From Terrimonas_A sp051954695 (GTDB taxonomy: Bacteria > Bacteroidota > Bacteroidia > Chitinophagales > Chitinophagaceae): a stretch of DNA of 64,000 bases. The number at the start of each line of letters is the position of its first letter. Positions within the stretch are counted from its first letter, which is position 1. Positions 51,645 to 60,908 of the stretch are shown piece after piece. The notes under the pieces are model-generated. The model searched no databases and was not told the origin of the DNA. It worked only from the letters and a program-made list of their open reading frames with translations. The position numbers and the translations under genes are program-made. The stretch spans positions 124,001 through 188,000 of the forward strand of contig JBQCHL010000006.1 in NCBI GenBank assembly GCA_051954695.1. Direction: 5' to 3'.

Positions 51645-53357
51645 CTACTCTTCCTTCGCTGCCCGGATCTTGTCCCATCCTGTTTTCTTGATGCCGCCTA
51701 TCATCAGCCAGGTAGCTAAAATTGAAAGTGCAGCGCAGATCCATATTACTACGGGCATATTAAAGATCATATAATGTGCAATGGCGATAAACCCGGAAAA
51801 CATCATCACGCCAAGTGTCCGGATAAAGGAGCCGGCATTATTGTTCGTATTCTGCTTCCGGGAGAATGGAAGATGGCGGTAATTGATATACACCATTAAA
51901 GTGGCGATCAGCAATTCATTGAAAAGGCCCAGCAGAATATTGGGCAAAATAGATATCCCTCCCAATCCTACACCTGCAATAGTGATCAGCAGCACGATCG
52001 GTATATAAAATTTGAGGACCGTCGCTTTCACTGCACCCATGATCACTTCGCCAGGATAAGCTACTGGTGCTGCATAAAAAACCCAGGACGCTTTATATTT
52101 TTCTGAGTAGATCATTTGTCCCAAAGCGGTGATCAGCAACAACGACATAAAATAGACCGCCGAGATGATCATGATACGGAATTTTTGTCCATCGCCGTCC
52201 TGCATATCCGCCAAAGAAAAACCTTTGGCCCGCATAAAAAAGATCACTACCAATACTACGAGGTAACCAATGGATGGATATACTTTCAACCTGAAATCGC
52301 GGCTGCGACCAGACATCTTCCAGGCAAAAGAAAATCCTGCAGCTTCTGCTCCTGTGCTTGTCACAGCCTTTCCGAGCTTGTCAAATATGCTCCGTTTCCG
52401 GACAACCGTTGTCTTTTTCGCTACACCCTGGTTGTTGTCTGCCGCATTATTGATAAGCGCCAGTTTATTGTTGAACGAAGGCGCGAGAAAACGGATCACT
52501 AGCCAAATAGATACCAATGGCAGCAATATACCTGCTACTGTAAAAATGAGCGCATTATCCGTAAACTGAAAACTGCTTAGGCTTTCCCAGCCCACGGCCA
52601 TCCAGAACATAGGTAAGAATGCGGCCCATGAATACTGAGTAATATCAAATGTAGCCAACCCGCTTGTATCCATCATCCTTGGCAATATCTGATAGCTGGC
52701 ATAGATGGCAATAGCAAAGATGATCTGGAAATAACTGATCACATTCTGAAACTTTTGCGGCGTTGTTATCCGGAGAATGAGAATGTAGACGGCATTAATA
52801 AAAAATATAGCCAGCAATGTGAGCAGGAAGATCATCACCAGCATCCATAAAGACGAGGGCAAGCCATATTTAACACCTATAAAGATCACACCCGGCAATG
52901 CCATCGGCAATACCAGTTTACTGATATGAATAAAGATATGCAGCAGCCGGGCCATCAGTACGGTCCGGTCATTTACAGGCTTGGGTAAAATGATAAATGT
53001 ATCCCTCACATCTATCAACACTGAAGTAAAGTCTGAGATCAGTGTGGCTGACAGCATAAAAAAGAACATGAAGAAGTAAAAGCTCATGCCTGTAACAATA
53101 TTGCTGCCGATATAAAATGAAATCAGGTACAAGGCACCGAATACAGCGCTGATCAGCATGGTAAAAACAGTAGCAGAGGAAACCTGCTTATCAGACCCCT
53201 GGTGCCTTGCTTGCTGTAAAGTATTTGGCCGGCGGTCATCCATCGTTAATTTAATACGAAGAATAGCCGACAGGGCGCGTTGATCCACTCCCAGCTTTTT
53301 ATACACCGGTGAAGGAAGCAAAGCAAGTTTCAGAAATCCTTTGTTGATGATATTCAT
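51645..53357 (-). CDS. ABC transporter membrane component
   Basis: 570-aa integral membrane protein with about 12 hydrophobic segments (for example MSFYFFMFFFMLSATLISDF, LWMLVMIFLLTLLAIFFINA, MIISAVYFMSLLLITALG). It resembles large ABC-2-type permeases without a fused ATPase. Its start overlaps the end of the ATPase gene upstream by 4 nt, so the two form a coupled exporter or efflux system. The substrate is unknown. Confidence 0.8.
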   Translation of the reverse strand: MNIINKGFLKLALLPSPVYKKLGVDQRALSAILRIKLTMDDRRPNTLQQARHQGSDKQVSSATVFTMLISAVFGALYLISFYIGSNIVTGMSFYFFMFFFMLSATLISDFTSVLIDVRDTFIILPKPVNDRTVLMARLLHIFIHISKLVLPMALPGVIFIGVKYGLPSSLWMLVMIFLLTLLAIFFINAVYILILRITTPQKFQNVISYFQIIFAIAIYASYQILPRMMDTSGLATFDITQYSWAAFLPMFWMAVGWESLSSFQFTDNALIFTVAGILLPLVSIWLVIRFLAPSFNNKLALINNAADNNQGVAKKTTVVRKRSIFDKLGKAVTSTGAEAAGFSFAWKMSGRSRDFRLKVYPSIGYLVVLVVIFFMRAKGFSLADMQDGDGQKFRIMIISAVYFMSLLLITALGQMIYSEKYKASWVFYAAPVAYPGEVIMGAVKATVLKFYIPIVLLITIAGVGLGGISILPNILLGLFNELLIATLMVYINYRHLPFSRKQNTNNNAGSFIRTLGVMMFSGFIAIAHYMIFNMPVVIWICAALSILATWLMIGGIKKTGWDKIRAAKEE

Positions 53358-54133
53358 AACCGGCTCTCCATTGCTTTAGCCAGTTCTTCTGCAGTGGCAG
53401 ACAATGAATCGGTGGCGGTGAGAGAAGCAAATATCTGTTCAAGGCTTTTATTGCCTTCCTGTTGTTTCAACTGATCGAAACTTCCATCGGCAACGATCTT
53501 TCCTCCGTTGATCAGCACGATCCGGTCACTTACTTTTTCCACTACATCCATCATGTGGCTGCAATAAAAGATCGTTTTTCCATCTTTGGCGAGGCGGCTG
53601 ATCAGTTCTTTCATGATGATCACACTATTCGCATCCAGGCCACTCAACGGTTCATCGAGGATAATGATACCGGGGTTATGCAATAATCCGGAAGCGATCA
53701 ATACTTTCTGGCGCATGCCTTTACTGAAAGTGTCCATACGCTGATTGATATTTCCCTCCATTCCAAATGCCGACATGATCTTTTGCATCCGCTCAGTACA
53801 GGTTTGTTCATCCAAACCATAGAGGGTGCCGGTAAACTGTAAATATTCATTCGGCGTTAACACATCATACAACTCTGCCAGTTCAGGTATATAACCGATC
53901 TGCTTCTTTACTTCCAATGTATTTTGTTTCACATCAAAGCCCTTCACCGTCACCGTTCCCTGGTAATCGGTAAGAAGTCCGCATAAAATTTTTACGGTAG
54001 TGCTTTTACCTGCTCCATTCGGGCCGATATAACCGATCACCTGGCCGGGATAAACATCAAGGTTAATATCCTGCAGTACTGATTTGGTACCATAATTTTT
54101 GGAGAGATGGCGAATGCTTATGATGGGTTCCAT
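53354..54133 (-). CDS. ABC transporter ATP-binding protein
   Basis: 259-aa ABC-2-type ATPase. Walker A YIGPNGAGKSTTVKIL (residues 34-49), Q-loop YIPELAELYDVLTPNEYLQF, signature FSKGMRQKVLIASGLL, Walker B GIIILDEPLSGLDAN and the H-loop IFYCSHMMDVV are all present. It is the partner of the membrane component gene, with which it overlaps by 4 nt. Together they form a two-gene efflux system of unknown substrate. Confidence 0.93.
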   Translation of the reverse strand: MEPIISIRHLSKNYGTKSVLQDINLDVYPGQVIGYIGPNGAGKSTTVKILCGLLTDYQGTVTVKGFDVKQNTLEVKKQIGYIPELAELYDVLTPNEYLQFTGTLYGLDEQTCTERMQKIMSAFGMEGNINQRMDTFSKGMRQKVLIASGLLHNPGIIILDEPLSGLDANSVIIMKELISRLAKDGKTIFYCSHMMDVVEKVSDRIVLINGGKIVADGSFDQLKQQEGNKSLEQIFASLTATDSLSATAEELAKAMESRL

Positions 54134-54197
54134 GACTGCTATATTACATAATTTTCAGCAGCCTCATCTTCTCTTTATTATGAACGGCCATTCCTGC

Positions 54198-55790
54198 TTA
54201 TCTCACTTTTAGCATCGGTCTCACTTGCTGCACTGCCTCGTTCTGCAACCTCGCATAATACACACCTGCCGGCAACCCTCCACTGTCAAAGGTGGTGGTG
54301 AAACTTCCTGTTGTCCGCAGATCACTGTCCACCAGCGTGCGTACTACCCGCCCCAGCATATCAATCACCTGCACCAGGGTATGACCGCCTTTTGTTTTGT
54401 ATTTAATTGTAGTAGAACTGGTAAATGGATTAGGATAATTCGTGATCAGTTCATCGCCTGCTGTTTGGTTAGGATCATCGATGCCTGTTCCTTTACAGCT
54501 TGCATCGCTTACGATATTGAGGCTTTGAAAATTCCTGAACAGAATGGTTTCCAGTATCGATGGTGGCACACAAAACCATTTTTCCAGGATAGACGCATAC
54601 ACACTTCTGAAATCATATTGAAAAGGAATATTATCCTGCACAGAAGCGCCACCAGGGATGGAAGGATTATTTCCAGTTACGCCCGGTATCGCCTGCCTGC
54701 CAAAAATAAACATTGGCGCTGCAGCACCATGATCAGTACCCATGCTGGAATTGGATTTGATACGGCGTCCGAATTCTGAAAAAGTTAAACCCATTACACG
54801 GTCCTGCACACCCAGAAACTGGCAATCATCCACAAAAGCCTTTACAGCATCCGACAAAGTTTTTAATAAACTGGCATGCGTACCAACAGATGTATCAGCG
54901 GCTTCTACTTGTGAAGAGTGCGTATCAAAGCCACCCATTCCCACCATATAGATCCGCGTTTTCAAACCACCTTTCACCAGCCTTGCCACGATCTTCAATT
55001 GATCGGCCAGCGAGTTGTTTTGCGGATAAGCCGCCTGCTGCGTCACCTGGCCTGCCGCTGCAATGATCCGTTGCGCGAATTTGTTGGTCTGATTGGCGAT
55101 TGTGCGGATATACGTAAGCTCATAACCCATGGGATTATCCGGTGCAGGATCGATCACGTTATTGATCAGGTTATAAAAACTGGTTGGATTGGTAATACTC
55201 ATACCCATATTCATTGCCGGACCCTGCATAGTAAGCGAAGTGATGGAACCGATCTGGATTGCCAATGGGTCGGGCATAGTGCTATTGGGATATCCTTCGG
55301 GAAAATTGGGATATTCGGTATTAAGATAACGCCCTGCCCAGCCCGTGCTCACTACTTCATCACTGGCAGAGCCGCTCATCCATATATCTGTGGCGCGGAA
55401 ATGAGAAAAGTTGGGAGATGGATAACCTACTGCCTGTACAATATTCAATTTGCCCGTATTATAAAGCGCCTGCATTCCCGTCATGGCTGGATGCAAACCT
55501 GTATTGGCATAGCCATCCAGTTTCAATATTTTATTTTCTGTAATAGCCACGTTGCTTCTTGCATTATAATAATTGTTGTAGTTAGCAACAGGTATCACCA
55601 TGTTCAATCCATCATTGCCACCGCTCAGTTGCACAATCACCAGCACATGGTCGGTATCTGTAGTAGGGTTCATCAAAGCCTGCAGCAAAGGGGAATCTCC
55701 AGCAAATGCTTTGATGGAATAACCATCAACCACTGCAGGCAATACAGCTGCGGCCGGTAGGGTATTTCTCAGGAAATCTCTTCTTCTCAT
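54198..55790 (-). CDS. DUF1501 protein with Tat-like signal and T9SS C-terminal domain
   Basis: 530-aa exported protein of the DUF1501 family (sulfatase-like alkaline phosphatase fold, function unknown). The N-terminus MRRRDFLRNTLPAAAVLPAV has a twin-arginine motif. VLVIVQLSGGNDGLNMVIP and NYYNARSNVAI are near residues 48-80; GMGGFDTHSSQ and FSEFGRR are family blocks. The last 90 residues (ITNYPNPFTSSTTIKY, VQVIDMLGRVVRTL, LPAGVYYARL) are a T9SS type A sorting domain. The DUF1800 gene sits 9 nt upstream, and the two are probably cotranscribed. Confidence 0.9.
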   Translation of the reverse strand: MRRRDFLRNTLPAAAVLPAVVDGYSIKAFAGDSPLLQALMNPTTDTDHVLVIVQLSGGNDGLNMVIPVANYNNYYNARSNVAITENKILKLDGYANTGLHPAMTGMQALYNTGKLNIVQAVGYPSPNFSHFRATDIWMSGSASDEVVSTGWAGRYLNTEYPNFPEGYPNSTMPDPLAIQIGSITSLTMQGPAMNMGMSITNPTSFYNLINNVIDPAPDNPMGYELTYIRTIANQTNKFAQRIIAAAGQVTQQAAYPQNNSLADQLKIVARLVKGGLKTRIYMVGMGGFDTHSSQVEAADTSVGTHASLLKTLSDAVKAFVDDCQFLGVQDRVMGLTFSEFGRRIKSNSSMGTDHGAAAPMFIFGRQAIPGVTGNNPSIPGGASVQDNIPFQYDFRSVYASILEKWFCVPPSILETILFRNFQSLNIVSDASCKGTGIDDPNQTAGDELITNYPNPFTSSTTIKYKTKGGHTLVQVIDMLGRVVRTLVDSDLRTTGSFTTTFDSGGLPAGVYYARLQNEAVQQVRPMLKVR

Positions 55791-55799
55791 AAGATGGTT

Positions 55800-57455
55800 T
55801 TAGGATAATTGGTATTCGGACAGGTTCATCAGGTATTGATAAAAACTTTTCAGCCGGTTGCCGATGATCGTCATCGCCTGCATATTGGTTGGGTCAGCCA
55901 GGTATCCATTCCATGCATTCGTCCAGTAATAATCCTGCGTTTGTCCGCTTAGCAAAATGGATTGCTTAATGGTTTGCCTGGACGCATCCGAGACAGGTAC
56001 CCGATACAGCACAGCCAACGCATCACTTACCAGCGCATTGGGATCACCGGGATTGGGAAGGGTTTTGGTAAAAGCGATCACATCGATGATGATCGTCTTT
56101 TCATTTTTTGTATAACCATTCCATGTCATTACATCGGTAAACTGGTTGCGTTTAGGAAGTGTATCATGATTGATCCACATTTCATGAAAAGCGGGTTCCT
56201 GGTAATAAGCCGGCCAGCCAGATACATCAGGCGGATCGCCGATATTCTGTCCCATTAATATCATCCAGTTGCACAGATAGTTCCACATGGCATATGTATC
56301 GTTATACTCTGTTGCTGCCGGAGGAAATACCACATTGAACTCGCGCATGCATCCGATCACCTGGTCAACAGGGCTTTTGATCAAACATCCCTGGTTCAGC
56401 ACATCGTAAAAATGTTCGCTTTTAAAAAGGGCTGACAGCACGGGTTTGATCTCGTAGTTGCCTGTGCGGAAAATAGCTGCCAGCGGCGTGATCACATTTG
56501 CTTCTGTAGCTGCATCTATTTTATAATACACAAACCAGCGATAAAGGCAACGGCAGATATATTTTGATACTTCCTGCTTGGTAAAAAGCATGGTGATCAG
56601 ATCATCCGTTTCCTGTACTCCATCAGCTCCGGCGCGACCTGTGATCGTTGTATTGTTATAGTAAGAAGAGAAGGTCTTATTGGTAGCATCGTGTGCCGTA
56701 TTATCAAAATATACTTCAAATGTGTCGGGATTTATTCTCCAGCCTGTAAGTACTTTAGCAGCTTCTCTTACATCAGGTTCTGTATAAGCAACGGTAGGGC
56801 CTTTCCCCAACGTAAACAACTCCATCAATTCACGTGCATAGTTTTCATCCGGCGCCGATGCGGCATTCAAATAGCCATTCAGATAGATCAGCATGCCCGG
56901 ATCGATGGTCACATTTTTTACCAGTTGCCTGAAATTGCCTAGGCAATTTTTGCGGAGAAGATCATTATGCCTGTAAATAAAATAAGCGGCCCTGATGGTA
57001 TTGGTTTCTGTGCCAAAATGATCAGCCCAAAACAAAGTCAGTTTTTCCCTGATGCTGCGGTCCTGGTTAAGCATTACCCCTGCCCACCATTTTTTGAAAG
57101 AAAGCTGGCGGGCTATGTTCAGCTCTTCATCTTTACTGAGATCATTGATCCAGGTAGTGCCGGTAGCTACGGCAGGATCAGGAGTGTCCTGCGAATAATC
57201 ATTTACAGGAGGTGCAGGTAAAGCAGCTATAGGATTGAGCAATTCATCCACTGCCTGCTCCATGCTAAGCGAAGCGAAATGATCGATATCTGTTTTTACA
57301 GAACCAAACATTGTCCGCTTTAATAAGTGCTGGGCTTCATTATGTGTCCAGGGGCCTTGATAAGGATTCAATCCGGATTCGGTGCGGAAACTTACAGCAG
57401 GTGGAAGGGCGATCTTTTTTACACGCCTGGCAGTGAGAAAGGCTCTTCTGTCCAT
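55800..57455 (-). CDS. DUF1800 protein with Tat-like signal
   Basis: 551-aa helical protein of the DUF1800 family, function unknown. The N-terminus MDRRAFLTARRVKK has a twin-arginine-like start. Typical blocks are HNEAQHLLKRTMFG, LTLFWADHFGTE, ENYARELMELFTLG, DVREAAKVLTGWR and ISKYICRCLYRWF-type (VSKYICRCLYRWFVYY). DUF1800 and DUF1501 genes are regularly neighbours. ATG 57455 is used; the frame is open to 57557. It has no T9SS tail of its own, in contrast to its partner. Confidence 0.9.
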   Translation of the reverse strand: MDRRAFLTARRVKKIALPPAVSFRTESGLNPYQGPWTHNEAQHLLKRTMFGSVKTDIDHFASLSMEQAVDELLNPIAALPAPPVNDYSQDTPDPAVATGTTWINDLSKDEELNIARQLSFKKWWAGVMLNQDRSIREKLTLFWADHFGTETNTIRAAYFIYRHNDLLRKNCLGNFRQLVKNVTIDPGMLIYLNGYLNAASAPDENYARELMELFTLGKGPTVAYTEPDVREAAKVLTGWRINPDTFEVYFDNTAHDATNKTFSSYYNNTTITGRAGADGVQETDDLITMLFTKQEVSKYICRCLYRWFVYYKIDAATEANVITPLAAIFRTGNYEIKPVLSALFKSEHFYDVLNQGCLIKSPVDQVIGCMREFNVVFPPAATEYNDTYAMWNYLCNWMILMGQNIGDPPDVSGWPAYYQEPAFHEMWINHDTLPKRNQFTDVMTWNGYTKNEKTIIIDVIAFTKTLPNPGDPNALVSDALAVLYRVPVSDASRQTIKQSILLSGQTQDYYWTNAWNGYLADPTNMQAMTIIGNRLKSFYQYLMNLSEYQLS

Positions 57456-57655
57456 TTTAGTTGGTTTTGGCTTCTTATGGATATTGAACAAAGACTCGCT
57501 CGCTTTGTAACAAATATTGCGCCCCAATCCCGTAAATCGGGAAAATACAATGGACAAATAGTAGAAATTCGTGACTTTATTTGAGTAGTATACAACAACT
57601 CTTTTGCAGTAAGTAAATCACTACAAAAGGAAAGAAGGCCTAATGTTCTTTACTA

Positions 57656-58831
57656 TTATAAATTCTCAATCACTCCGGCAATTCCCTGGCCACCACCTAC
57701 GCAGGCTGTTACCATTCCGTATTTCTTGTTCAGCCGTTTCATATCATTCACGATCTGAATGGTCAGTTTGCAGCCGGTACAACCTAAAGGATGTCCCAGT
57801 GCAATGGCACCGCCGTTGATGTTCACTTTTGCAGGGTCAAGTCCTACTTCACGGATCACGGCCAGTGATTGAGAAGCGAATGCTTCATTCAATTCGATAA
57901 GGTCAATGTCATTCAGGCTCATGTTCACCTGCTTCAATGCCTTGGGAATTGCAGCTACAGGCCCAATGCCCATGATGCGGGGATGCACGCCGGCTGAGGC
58001 ACAGGCAACCAATCTTGCGATAGGTTTCAAACCCAGTTCGTTCATCATTTTTTCACCCATCACGATCACAAAAGCAGCACCATCGGATGTTTGTGATGAG
58101 TTACCTGCCGTTACCACTCCACCTGCTGCAAATGCAGGTTTCAGTTTGGCAAGCACTTCCACGGATGTATCAGCACGCGGACCTTCATCCGTATCCACTA
58201 CATAATTTCTTTTTTGTTTTTTACCTTTTTCATCAAGGTATACTTCTTCTACATTGATAGGAAGAATGCCTGATTTGAAATAGCCGTTCTCGATGGCATG
58301 AATGGCTTTACGGTGCGATTGGTAAGAAAACTCGTCCTGATCCTTGCGGCTCACGTTGTACTCTTTGGCCACTGCTTCAGCCGTGAGTCCCATGCTCAGG
58401 TAATAATCGGGATCATCTTTTGCAATAGAATAGGCAGGCACGGTTTTCCATCCTGCTGTAGGTACCAGGCTCATGCTCTCGGTGCCGCCTGCAATGATAC
58501 AGTCAGCCAGCCCTGTGCGGATCTTGGCAGTAGCCATGGCAATAGTTTCCAGGCCTGACGCACAATAACGGTTCACCGTAACACCCGGTATAGAAAACCC
58601 TAATGCCCTTGCAGAAATGATGCGCCCGAATTGCAAACCCTGCTCTGCTTCCGGCACGGCATTGCCTACGATCACATCATCCACACGACTGGCTTCCAGT
58701 TGCGGCACAGAAGCCATCAGGCCTTTGATCACTTCCACTGCGAGGTCATCCGGACGGTAAAAACGGAATCCGCCTCTTTTGGCTTTACCAACAGCAGTAC
58801 GGTATCCGGCGATTATATATGCTTCTTGCAT
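57656..58831 (-). CDS. Acetyl-CoA C-acyltransferase (thiolase)
   Basis: Thiolase of 391 aa that cleaves 3-ketoacyl-CoA or condenses acetyl-CoA. The nucleophile is in VNRYCASGLETIAMA (Cys near residue 87), the second region is NGGAIALGHPLGCTGCK (His near 349) and the C-terminal active site is VTACVGGGQGIAGV (Cys near 379). The start EAYIIAGYRTAVGKAKRGGF is typical of the FadA-like group. No other beta-oxidation gene is adjacent. It is divergent from pyrD. A weak 10-bp hairpin lies beyond its stop (57601-57629) without a clear T tract. Confidence 0.92.
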   Translation of the reverse strand: MQEAYIIAGYRTAVGKAKRGGFRFYRPDDLAVEVIKGLMASVPQLEASRVDDVIVGNAVPEAEQGLQFGRIISARALGFSIPGVTVNRYCASGLETIAMATAKIRTGLADCIIAGGTESMSLVPTAGWKTVPAYSIAKDDPDYYLSMGLTAEAVAKEYNVSRKDQDEFSYQSHRKAIHAIENGYFKSGILPINVEEVYLDEKGKKQKRNYVVDTDEGPRADTSVEVLAKLKPAFAAGGVVTAGNSSQTSDGAAFVIVMGEKMMNELGLKPIARLVACASAGVHPRIMGIGPVAAIPKALKQVNMSLNDIDLIELNEAFASQSLAVIREVGLDPAKVNINGGAIALGHPLGCTGCKLTIQIVNDMKRLNKKYGMVTACVGGGQGIAGVIENL

Positions 58832-58945
58832 ATTTATTATTTTAAATATTTCAATGGTTGTTTATGCAACTTTCTATCCCAAATTTACTCACAGTTTTCA
58901 TACTAACCAAACGCAGCACTCAACTTGAATTATCTTCGCAGCATT

Positions 58946-60001
58946 ATGTACAATCTGTTCAGGCGTTTCCTGTTTTTATTTCCTACTGAAGGGGTGCATT
59001 ATTTTACCATGAACTCCCTGAAGCTGTTATGCAGTCTCGGCATCGGGCGCTCGCTCCTTGCTGCTGCCTTCAGCCCTAAGCCAATGGGCAAGAGTAAATG
59101 GTCTGTTGCCGGACTTCACCCCAAAAACCCTGTTGGACTTGGTGCAGGTTTTGATAAAAACGCCCGTTATCTCCGGGAACTCGAAGCATTGGGATTTGGT
59201 TTTGTTGAGATCGGAACTGTCACTCCATTGCCACAGGCTGGTAATGATAAACCCCGCTTATTCCGCCTGCCCGAAGATCAGGCATTGATCAACCGGATGG
59301 GATTTAATAATGATGGAGTGAAACGGGTGGCAGAACGATTGAAAAAATGGAAACAGTATGCTGAAAACCGTTCTGCTGATAAACCCCGGCTTATTATTGG
59401 CGGTAATATCGGTAAGAATAAAGTGACGCCAAATGAAGAAGCCTGGAAGGATTATGATATCTGCTTTCGTGAACTTCATCCTTATGTTGATTATTTTGTG
59501 GTGAATGTAAGCAGCCCAAATACTCCCGGCCTGCGTGAGTTGCAGGAAAAAGAATCACTGGGTAAAATATTGCGTCATCTGCAGATGATCAACAATGGGA
59601 AGGCTGTTGCCAAACCTATTTTGCTGAAAATAGCGCCTGACCTTACTATGGACCAGGTAGATGATGTGATCGATCTTGCATTGGAAATAAAACTGGATGG
59701 ATTGGTTTGTTCCAATACTACCATCAACCGTGCAGGATTGAAAACTCCTGCTGATCAACTGGAAGCCATTGGTGCAGGTGGCCTCAGCGGAAAGCCGGTG
59801 AGACAAAGAGCTACCGACCTCGTAGCCTATATTTCCCAGAAAGCAGGCGGTCAGATCCCGATCATCGCTTCCGGAGGTATTTTTACAGGCGACGATGCAA
59901 AAGAGAAACTGAATGCCGGAGCAGCCCTCGTACAGGTATGGACTGGGTTTATTTATGAAGGCCCTGCGATTGTAAAAAATATTTGCCGTGTATTGAAGTA
60001 A
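58946..60001 (+). CDS. pyrD: Dihydroorotate dehydrogenase (quinone), class 2
   Basis: Membrane-associated flavoenzyme that oxidises dihydroorotate with a quinone; 351 aa. The N-terminal helices with LFRRFLFLFPTEGVHYFTM anchor it to the membrane, as in class 2 enzymes. Motifs: NPVGLGAGFDKNARYLREL, GFVEIGTVTPLPQAGNDKPR, INRMGFNNDGV, VVNVSSPNTPGLRELQ (catalytic Ser) and IIASGGIFTGDDA. ATG 58946 is preferred over TTG 58925. TATCTTCG (58931-58938) resembles a -7 element and would give a very short leader. It complements pyrC at 38536. Confidence 0.95.
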   Translation: MYNLFRRFLFLFPTEGVHYFTMNSLKLLCSLGIGRSLLAAAFSPKPMGKSKWSVAGLHPKNPVGLGAGFDKNARYLRELEALGFGFVEIGTVTPLPQAGNDKPRLFRLPEDQALINRMGFNNDGVKRVAERLKKWKQYAENRSADKPRLIIGGNIGKNKVTPNEEAWKDYDICFRELHPYVDYFVVNVSSPNTPGLRELQEKESLGKILRHLQMINNGKAVAKPILLKIAPDLTMDQVDDVIDLALEIKLDGLVCSNTTINRAGLKTPADQLEAIGAGGLSGKPVRQRATDLVAYISQKAGGQIPIIASGGIFTGDDAKEKLNAGAALVQVWTGFIYEGPAIVKNICRVLK

Positions 60002-60018
60002 TTCAGCCAGTACATAGA

Positions 60019-60079
60019 GTTTAAGGTTTAAAAGTTTAAAGTTCTTTAGCCACTAACCTTAAACTTTTAAACCTTAAAC
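60019..60079. repeat. AT-rich palindromic intergenic repeat (family 2, copy 2)
   Basis: 25-bp arms with one mismatch (60019-60043 and 60055-60079) around an 11-nt loop, core GGTTTAAAAGTTTAA. It shares GTTTAAAAGTTTAA with the palindrome at 3215-3282. It lies between pyrD and terC, 18 nt after the pyrD stop and 22 nt before the terC start. Confidence 0.8.
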
Positions 60080-60101
60080 CATTAAACTGTTAGATTCCAC
60101 A

Positions 60102-60908
60102 ATGGAACATTTATTTACGAGCGAAAGCATTATCAGTTTTTTTATCCTGGTTATCCTGGAAGTAGTACTGGGTATTGATAATGTCATTTTTGTCAGCATC
60201 ATTCTCAATCGTCTTCCTGTTAAAGATCAAAAATCGGCACGCCGCCTTTGGATGATCACAGGCATCATTTCCCGCAGTCTTTTATTGCTGGCATTGGGAT
60301 GGCTATTGAAACAAAAAGGTAAAGCTGTATTCACCGTATTTGACAAAGGCTTTGATCTCGCGAGCCTCGTGATGCTGATCGGTGGTCTATTTCTCATTTA
60401 TAAATCGGTGCGTGAAATCCACCATAAGCTAGAGGGTGGCGATGATATGCATGATTCGGCCATTAAGAAAAAACCATTGAGCTTTAGCCAGGCTATTGTA
60501 CAGATCATGGTAATTGATGCCGTGTTCTCATTCGACAGTATCATCACCGCTGGCGGTACTGCTCAGCATGTTCCTATCATGATCGCAGCGGTAGTGATCG
60601 CTATGGCCATCATGTTTCTTTTCAGTCCTGCTATTTCTTCTTTTATACAAAAACACCCTACCCTAAAAATGCTAGCCTTATCATTTCTTGTAATGATCGG
60701 CCTTAGCCTGGTGATCGAAGGTTGGGATAGTGAGAGCGCGCATGAGCTGCACCTGAAAAACTATATCTATTTCGGTATGGCTTTCTCCTTCATCGTAGAG
60801 GTACTGAATATGGTGATGATGAAAAAGGCTGCAAGAAAAGTAGTGAAACTCAATGAACCAAGGTTGGAAGAAAGACCTGAGGACATCGATTCAGACCAGG
60901 CAAAGTAA
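60102..60908 (+). CDS. TerC family integral membrane protein
   Basis: 268-aa membrane protein with about seven transmembrane segments. The two family sites are EVVLGIDNVIFVSIILNRLP (residues 20-39) and DAVFSFDSIITAGGTAQHVP (about 138-157), each with the acidic D-N/D-S residues thought to bind a metal. TerC proteins are linked to tellurite resistance and to metal (manganese) export during exoenzyme metalation; which applies here is unknown. Its last 18 bp overlap the convergent rsmE gene. Confidence 0.92.
   Translation: MEHLFTSESIISFFILVILEVVLGIDNVIFVSIILNRLPVKDQKSARRLWMITGIISRSLLLLALGWLLKQKGKAVFTVFDKGFDLASLVMLIGGLFLIYKSVREIHHKLEGGDDMHDSAIKKKPLSFSQAIVQIMVIDAVFSFDSIITAGGTAQHVPIMIAAVVIAMAIMFLFSPAISSFIQKHPTLKMLALSFLVMIGLSLVIEGWDSESAHELHLKNYIYFGMAFSFIVEVLNMVMMKKAARKVVKLNEPRLEERPEDIDSDQAK

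Noticed and set aside
54918..55760. Open frame of 280 codons on the plus strand opposite the DUF1501 gene
   Set aside because: Antisense to a well-supported gene, with a His/Cys/Ile-rich translation and no domain.
57601..57629. Possible hairpin after the thiolase gene
   Set aside because: Arms of 10 bp with one mismatch but no T tract on the minus strand, so a terminator call is not supported.
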